Below are positions 60,526 to 64,000 of a DNA stretch of 64,000 nucleotides, piece by piece. The notes under the pieces are model-generated. The model saw only the letters and a list, made by a program, of their open reading frames with translations, was not told the DNA's origin and did no database searches. Numbering within the stretch: the stretch's first letter is position 1; the number at the start of each line of letters is the position of its first letter. The DNA is from JBMNIZ01 sp050951405. Lineage in GTDB: Bacteria > Bacillota > DULZ01. The translations under genes were made by a program, and so were the position numbers. The DNA lies in assembly GCA_050951405.1 (NCBI GenBank), contig JBMNIZ010000015.1, forward strand, positions 170,640-234,639. The letters are read 5' to 3'.

Positions 60526-62547
60526 TTACATGAACAAAGGAGCAAAGACAAGGGCAACAATAGTCATCAGCTTGATCAGGATATTGATGGAAGGCCCGGA
60601 AGTATCCTTAAAGGGGTCTCCTACCGTATCGCCGGTAACAGCGGCTGCGTGAGCAGGAGAGCCTTTACCTCCATGAACCCCGCCTTCAATATATTTCTTT
60701 GCATTATCCCAGGCACCACCGGCATTGGCCATCATTACCGCTACCAGGAAACCGGTAATAGTAGCCCCCGCCAACATACCTCCCAGGGCCTCTTTTCCCA
60801 GTCCCGGGAACAGTCCCACAATAATGGGAGCAAAGACAGCCAACAGGCCCGGTAGGATCATTTCTTTCAGGGCTGCCGAAGTACTGATGGAAACACAATT
60901 GGCATAGTCGGGCCTGGCAGTCCCTTCCATCAGTCCGGGAATCTCCCTGAACTGGCGTCGGACTTCATCAATCATTTTCCCGGCGGCCCTTCCCACAGCC
61001 TGCATGGTCAGCGCACTGAACAGGAAAGGTAACATGCCTCCAATAAAGGCACCGGCAATCACGCTGGGATTCAATAAATCAATAGCAGGAATACCTGCGG
61101 CAGCAGTATAAGCGCTGAATAAGGCCAGCGCCGTCAAGGCAGCGGAACCAATGGCAAAGCCTTTGCCAATAGCCGCTGTAGTATTGCCCACAGAGTCCAG
61201 AGCATCGGTAATCTTCCGGACTTCCGGCTCCAATTTAGCCATTTCTGCAATACCGCCAGCATTGTCGGCGATGGGCCCATAGGCGTCCACTGCCACCGTC
61301 ATCCCTGTAGTAGAAAGCATACCTACGGCTGCCAGGGCAATTCCATAAAGACCGGCAAATTTATAAGAGACGATAATTGCGGCGGCGATCACGATAATAG
61401 GTAGGGCTGTGCTCATCATTCCCGTAGCCATTCCAGCAATGATGTTGGTAGCTGTACCTGTCTCTGATTGCTGTGCAATCAACTTCACCGGATCATAATC
61501 ATCAGAAGTATAATACTCGGTGATTTTACCAATCAAGAACCCGGCCAGTAGCCCGGCAACGGTGGCCACAAAGACTCCTGTTCCCGTGTAGGTAGCTCCA
61601 CCGGTAGTATAGGGCTGGCTGATCAAACCAGTGATAATAAAATAGGAAGCAATAATAGATAGAATCGTCGCTACAACAGTACCCATATTGAGTGCCTTCT
61701 GAGCATCGGCCCCCTCCCCGGTTCTGACAAAAAGAGCCCCGATGATAGAGGCAATAATCCCGGCCGCTGCCACCATAAATGGAACCAAGGTACCGTTAGG
61801 GATGTTCAAAGCAACAGCCAGTGCCACACCCGAGATAATGGAACCCACATATGATTCAAACAAATCGGCTCCCATCCCGGCCACGTCCCCTACATTATCC
61901 CCCACGTTATCAGCTATCACTGCCGGGTTCCGGGGATCATCCTCCGGGATTCCCGCTTCCACTTTACCTACCAGATCCGCACCCACATCGGCTGCTTTAG
62001 TATAGATACCCCCGCCAACCCTGGCAAAAAGGGCAATAGAACTGGCCCCAAGGGCAAAACCGTTAATGACATTGGGATTTTCAAAAAGCAAATTAACAAT
62101 ACCCAAACCCAGCAGTCCCAATCCCACTACCGCCATTCCCATGACGGCTCCTCCAGAAAAAGCAATGCCCAGGGCACTGTTGGCACTATGACGGGCCGCA
62201 TTGGCCGTCCTCACATTGGCCTTGGTAGCAACATTCATGCCTATGTAACCAGCTCCTATGGAGCAAACGGTCCCTACCAAATAGGCAATAGCTGTGGCTG
62301 GCTGCAAGCTTTCCTCACCATGGGTGACAAAACCCAGAATGGCAATAACCGCAGCCAGGGCAATCACGAAAACTACCAGAGTACGATACTCCCGCATTAA
62401 AAATGCCATCGCTCCCTCATGGATGGCGTCGGAAATTTCCTGCATTTGTGGCGTACCAGCATCGGCGCGGCTCACCTTGGACGCTAGATAAAAAGCAAAC
62501 AAGAGAGCAACAATCCCGGCTACTGGAGCCAAATAACTCAAATTCAT
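60526..62547 (-). CDS. hppA: membrane-bound K+-dependent pyrophosphatase
   Basis: 673-aa ion-translocating pyrophosphatase with about 16 transmembrane helices. Catalytic motifs EAGIPEDDPRNPAVIADNVG(DNVGD) and a C-terminal PPi-binding block. GNTTAAIGKG has Ala where K+-independent types have Lys (GNTTKA), marking the K+-dependent class. Pumps H+ and/or Na+ at the expense of PPi, saving energy in anaerobes; which ion cannot be read from sequence. ATG 62547 with AGGAGG 13 bases upstream. It replaces nothing in the usual eno-secG-rnr order but sits inside it. Confidence 0.95.
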   Translation of the reverse strand: MNLSYLAPVAGIVALLFAFYLASKVSRADAGTPQMQEISDAIHEGAMAFLMREYRTLVVFVIALAAVIAILGFVTHGEESLQPATAIAYLVGTVCSIGAGYIGMNVATKANVRTANAARHSANSALGIAFSGGAVMGMAVVGLGLLGLGIVNLLFENPNVINGFALGASSIALFARVGGGIYTKAADVGADLVGKVEAGIPEDDPRNPAVIADNVGDNVGDVAGMGADLFESYVGSIISGVALAVALNIPNGTLVPFMVAAAGIIASIIGALFVRTGEGADAQKALNMGTVVATILSIIASYFIITGLISQPYTTGGATYTGTGVFVATVAGLLAGFLIGKITEYYTSDDYDPVKLIAQQSETGTATNIIAGMATGMMSTALPIIVIAAAIIVSYKFAGLYGIALAAVGMLSTTGMTVAVDAYGPIADNAGGIAEMAKLEPEVRKITDALDSVGNTTAAIGKGFAIGSAALTALALFSAYTAAAGIPAIDLLNPSVIAGAFIGGMLPFLFSALTMQAVGRAAGKMIDEVRRQFREIPGLMEGTARPDYANCVSISTSAALKEMILPGLLAVFAPIIVGLFPGLGKEALGGMLAGATITGFLVAVMMANAGGAWDNAKKYIEGGVHGGKGSPAHAAAVTGDTVGDPFKDTSGPSINILIKLMTIVALVFAPLFM

Positions 62548-62587
62548 CGCTCTAGCAGAGCCTCCTTCTTCATTTGTTCATCAAATA

Positions 62588-62809
62588 CTAGATTAAAGAT
62601 AGCAGTAAACACAAAAACAAAAAAGCGATGGCAAAGATGGCCGACAAGCGACCGAGAAAATCGTCAATACCCTTTTTCTTACCGAAGATATGCTCGGCCC
62701 CCCCTGCAATAGCCCCAGAAATGCCTGCACTACGGCCTGACTGGAGTAAAACCGTTGCAATCAGACCTAAAGCCGCAATCACCTGTAAGACCGAGATCAG
62801 AACTTTCAT
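62588..62809 (-). CDS. secG: preprotein translocase subunit SecG
   Basis: 73-aa membrane protein with two transmembrane helices (1-22 and 50-72) and the central GAIAGGAEHIFGKKK loop. It assists SecYE in protein export. ATG 62809 with GAGGAGGTGA upstream. Between eno and hppA, as is usual for Firmicutes. An extended -10 promoter (62848-62876) precedes it. Confidence 0.95.
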   Translation of the reverse strand: MKVLISVLQVIAALGLIATVLLQSGRSAGISGAIAGGAEHIFGKKKGIDDFLGRLSAIFAIAFLFLCLLLSLI

Positions 62810-62847
62810 CAGTCTTCACCTCCTCTTTCCCCGAAAACAACATGTTT

Positions 62848-62876
62848 ATTCTAACACAGTTATCTGGAGAAAACAA
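62848..62876 (-). promoter_or_regulatory. promoter of secG
   Basis: TTGTTT and an extended TG-T-TAGAAT with a 17-base spacer on the minus strand. Its -35 overlaps the T-run of the eno terminator. Confidence 0.55.
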
Positions 62877-62878
62877 TA

Positions 62879-62920
62879 AAGCTGGGAAAAGGTCTCCTCC
62901 CAACCTTCTCCCTTCAGCTT
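62879..62920 (-). terminator. probable terminator of eno
   Basis: AAGCTG..GGGA.AAGGT pairs with ACCTT.TCCC.AGCTT (imperfect, small bulges), followed by TATTGTTTTC on the minus strand. Confidence 0.55.
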
Positions 62921-62944
62921 CAATCTTTCCCCACTGGAGGAAAT

Positions 62945-64000
62945 TTATCCCTCCAGGTTGTAGAATGTCTTTCTACCTAAATAACAGGCTGATCCACCTA
63001 GCTCTTCCTCAATCCGGAGCAATCGATTATACTTGGCTACCCGGTCAGTCCGGGAAGGTGCACCAGTTTTGATTTGCCCGGCATTGGTAGCCACAGCCAG
63101 ATCAGCGATGGTGGTATCTTCTGTTTCCCCGGAGCGGTGAGAAATGACAGCAGTATAGCCAGCTCTTTTAGCCATTTCAATCGCATCCAGTGTCTCCGTC
63201 AGGGTACCGATCTGGTTCACCTTGATCAAGATAGAATTGGCGGTACCGGTAGCAATTCCCTTGGATAGCTTCTCCGTGTTGGTAACAAACAGGTCATCGC
63301 CTACTAACTGGATTTTGCCACCCAGGGCCCTGGTCAATGCCTTCCAACCATCCCAGTCATCCTCCGACAGCCCGTCTTCTATAGAGATGATCGGATACTG
63401 ATCCACTAACCTGGAATAAAAATCAATCATCTCTTCTGAAGACCTGCTCAGACCTTGCCCGGCAAAAACGTATTTTCCCTCCCGGTACAACTCGGTGGCG
63501 GCCACATCCAGGGCCAGCATCACTTCTTCACCAGGACGGTACCCGGCCTGAGAAATGGCCTCTACAATCACATCAAGTGCCTCTTCGTTAGATTGTAAAT
63601 TTGGAGCAAAGCCTCCTTCATCCCCTACAGAGGTACTCAGCCCTCTGGCTTTTAAAACAGCCTTCAGATGATGGAAGACTTCCGTTCCCATCCTTAAACC
63701 TTCTGCAAAAGAAGGAGCTCCCACAGGCATGACCATAAACTCCTGGATATCCACATTGTTATCTGCATGCTTACCGCCATTTAATATGTTCATCATGGGT
63801 ACGGGCAAGTCTTTTCCATTGACTCCACCCAGGTAACTATACAGGGGCAGTCCCAGAAAGTTGGCCGCCGCCTTGGCTGCTGCCAGGGAAACCCCCAATA
63901 GGGCATTGGCCCCCAGTTTGCCTTTGTTGGCAGTTCCGTCCATGTCAATCAAAAGCCGGTCCAGCTCCACTTGATTGCAAACATCCATACCCACCAGTTC
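62945..64000 (-). CDS. eno: enolase (partial, N-terminus off window)
   Basis: 352 of about 430 codons visible; the gene continues past the right edge. Converts 2-phosphoglycerate to phosphoenolpyruvate. Motifs: GANALLGVSLAAAKAAA, PVPMMNILNGGKHADNN, SVGDEGGFAPN, ALDVAATEL, SIEDGLSEDDW, QLVGDDLFVTN, ILIKVNQIGTLTE and VISHRSGETEDTTIADLAV, with the C-terminal IKTGAPSRTDRVAKYN. Canonical bacterial enolase. Confidence 0.98.
   Translation of the reverse strand, partial: ELVGMDVCNQVELDRLLIDMDGTANKGKLGANALLGVSLAAAKAAANFLGLPLYSYLGGVNGKDLPVPMMNILNGGKHADNNVDIQEFMVMPVGAPSFAEGLRMGTEVFHHLKAVLKARGLSTSVGDEGGFAPNLQSNEEALDVIVEAISQAGYRPGEEVMLALDVAATELYREGKYVFAGQGLSRSSEEMIDFYSRLVDQYPIISIEDGLSEDDWDGWKALTRALGGKIQLVGDDLFVTNTEKLSKGIATGTANSILIKVNQIGTLTETLDAIEMAKRAGYTAVISHRSGETEDTTIADLAVATNAGQIKTGAPSRTDRVAKYNRLLRIEEELGGSACYLGRKTFYNLEG

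Overview
The window looks like a chromosomal segment of an anaerobic, low-to-mid GC Firmicute, most likely a member of the Clostridia (Peptococcaceae-like). The evidence is strong AGGAGG-type ribosome binding sites with many TTG and GTG starts, meso-diaminopimelate dehydrogenase, a fused MetF/MetV-type methylenetetrahydrofolate reductase, a corrinoid/methyltransferase cluster, indolepyruvate:ferredoxin oxidoreductase remnants, a K+-dependent membrane pyrophosphatase, and an eno-secG-...-rnr plus smpB-ssrA neighbourhood. No genus can be fixed from the sequence alone.

Layout. 1-6.6 kb: a BMP-type nucleoside ABC transporter operon (minus strand) whose substrate-binding gene has been cut off from its upstream leader by an insertion sequence with a 10-bp target duplication, then an SsnA-like amidohydrolase. 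6.7-12.5 kb: a decayed small gene, thioredoxin, a polysaccharide deacetylase, ddh, a Cys-rich MerR regulator, two-CxxC mini-protein, a secreted triple-repeat BsuPI-like protein and a membrane Mrr-like nuclease. 12.7-17.8 kb: a four-gene block (M20 peptidase, iorA, iorB, DUF1015) in which every gene is broken by frameshifts, extraordinarily densely between 12.7 and 15.2 kb. 18.1-21.7 kb: ino1 translationally coupled to a fused CTP:inositol-1-phosphate cytidylyltransferase/CDP-alcohol transferase (di-myo-inositol-phosphate type), next to a PHP phosphatase driven by a near-perfect sigma-A promoter with a CIRCE heat-shock operator. 21.7-26.1 kb: MacAB-like efflux/lipoprotein ABC operon. 26.2-29.5 kb: c-di-AMP (ydaO-type) riboswitch followed by a glycine-betaine ABC transporter operon. 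29.5-35.8 kb: small zinc ribbon, XRE regulator, DUF2935, MetF/MetV fusion, DUF1624 and a single-frameshift molybdopterin oxidoreductase. 36.0-43.1 kb: NamZ-like muramidase, a frameshifted TyrR-type sigma-54 activator, its probable binding sites and a -24/-12 promoter, then the proton-translocating transhydrogenase operon pntAA-pntAB-pntB, in which the NADP(H)-binding domain III of PntB is present three times as perfect 540-bp tandem repeats. 43.3-49.1 kb: phosphoribosyltransferase, MTA phosphorylase, isocitrate dehydrogenase, a broken soluble MCP-like gene and a secreted stalk-domain protein. 49.3-56.8 kb: smpB, tmRNA, then a self-contained plus-strand cluster: corrinoid protein, molybdopterin enzyme, UroD-family methyltransferase and a NitT/TauT-type ABC importer. 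56.8-64 kb: thioesterases, rnr, HD hydrolase, hppA, secG and eno (partial), all minus.

How it works together. Energy and redox coupling recur (transhydrogenase, PPase, isocitrate dehydrogenase), as do osmotic and heat protection (betaine import under c-di-AMP control; inositol-phosphate solute genes beside a CIRCE promoter) and one-carbon chemistry (MetF/MetV, corrinoid methyl transfer). The most novel points are the tripled PntB domain III, the CIRCE-controlled phosphatase beside the inositol-solute genes, and the corrinoid/Mo/ABC cluster of unknown substrate. Many genes carry frameshifts; whether this is true decay or sequence error cannot be decided here.
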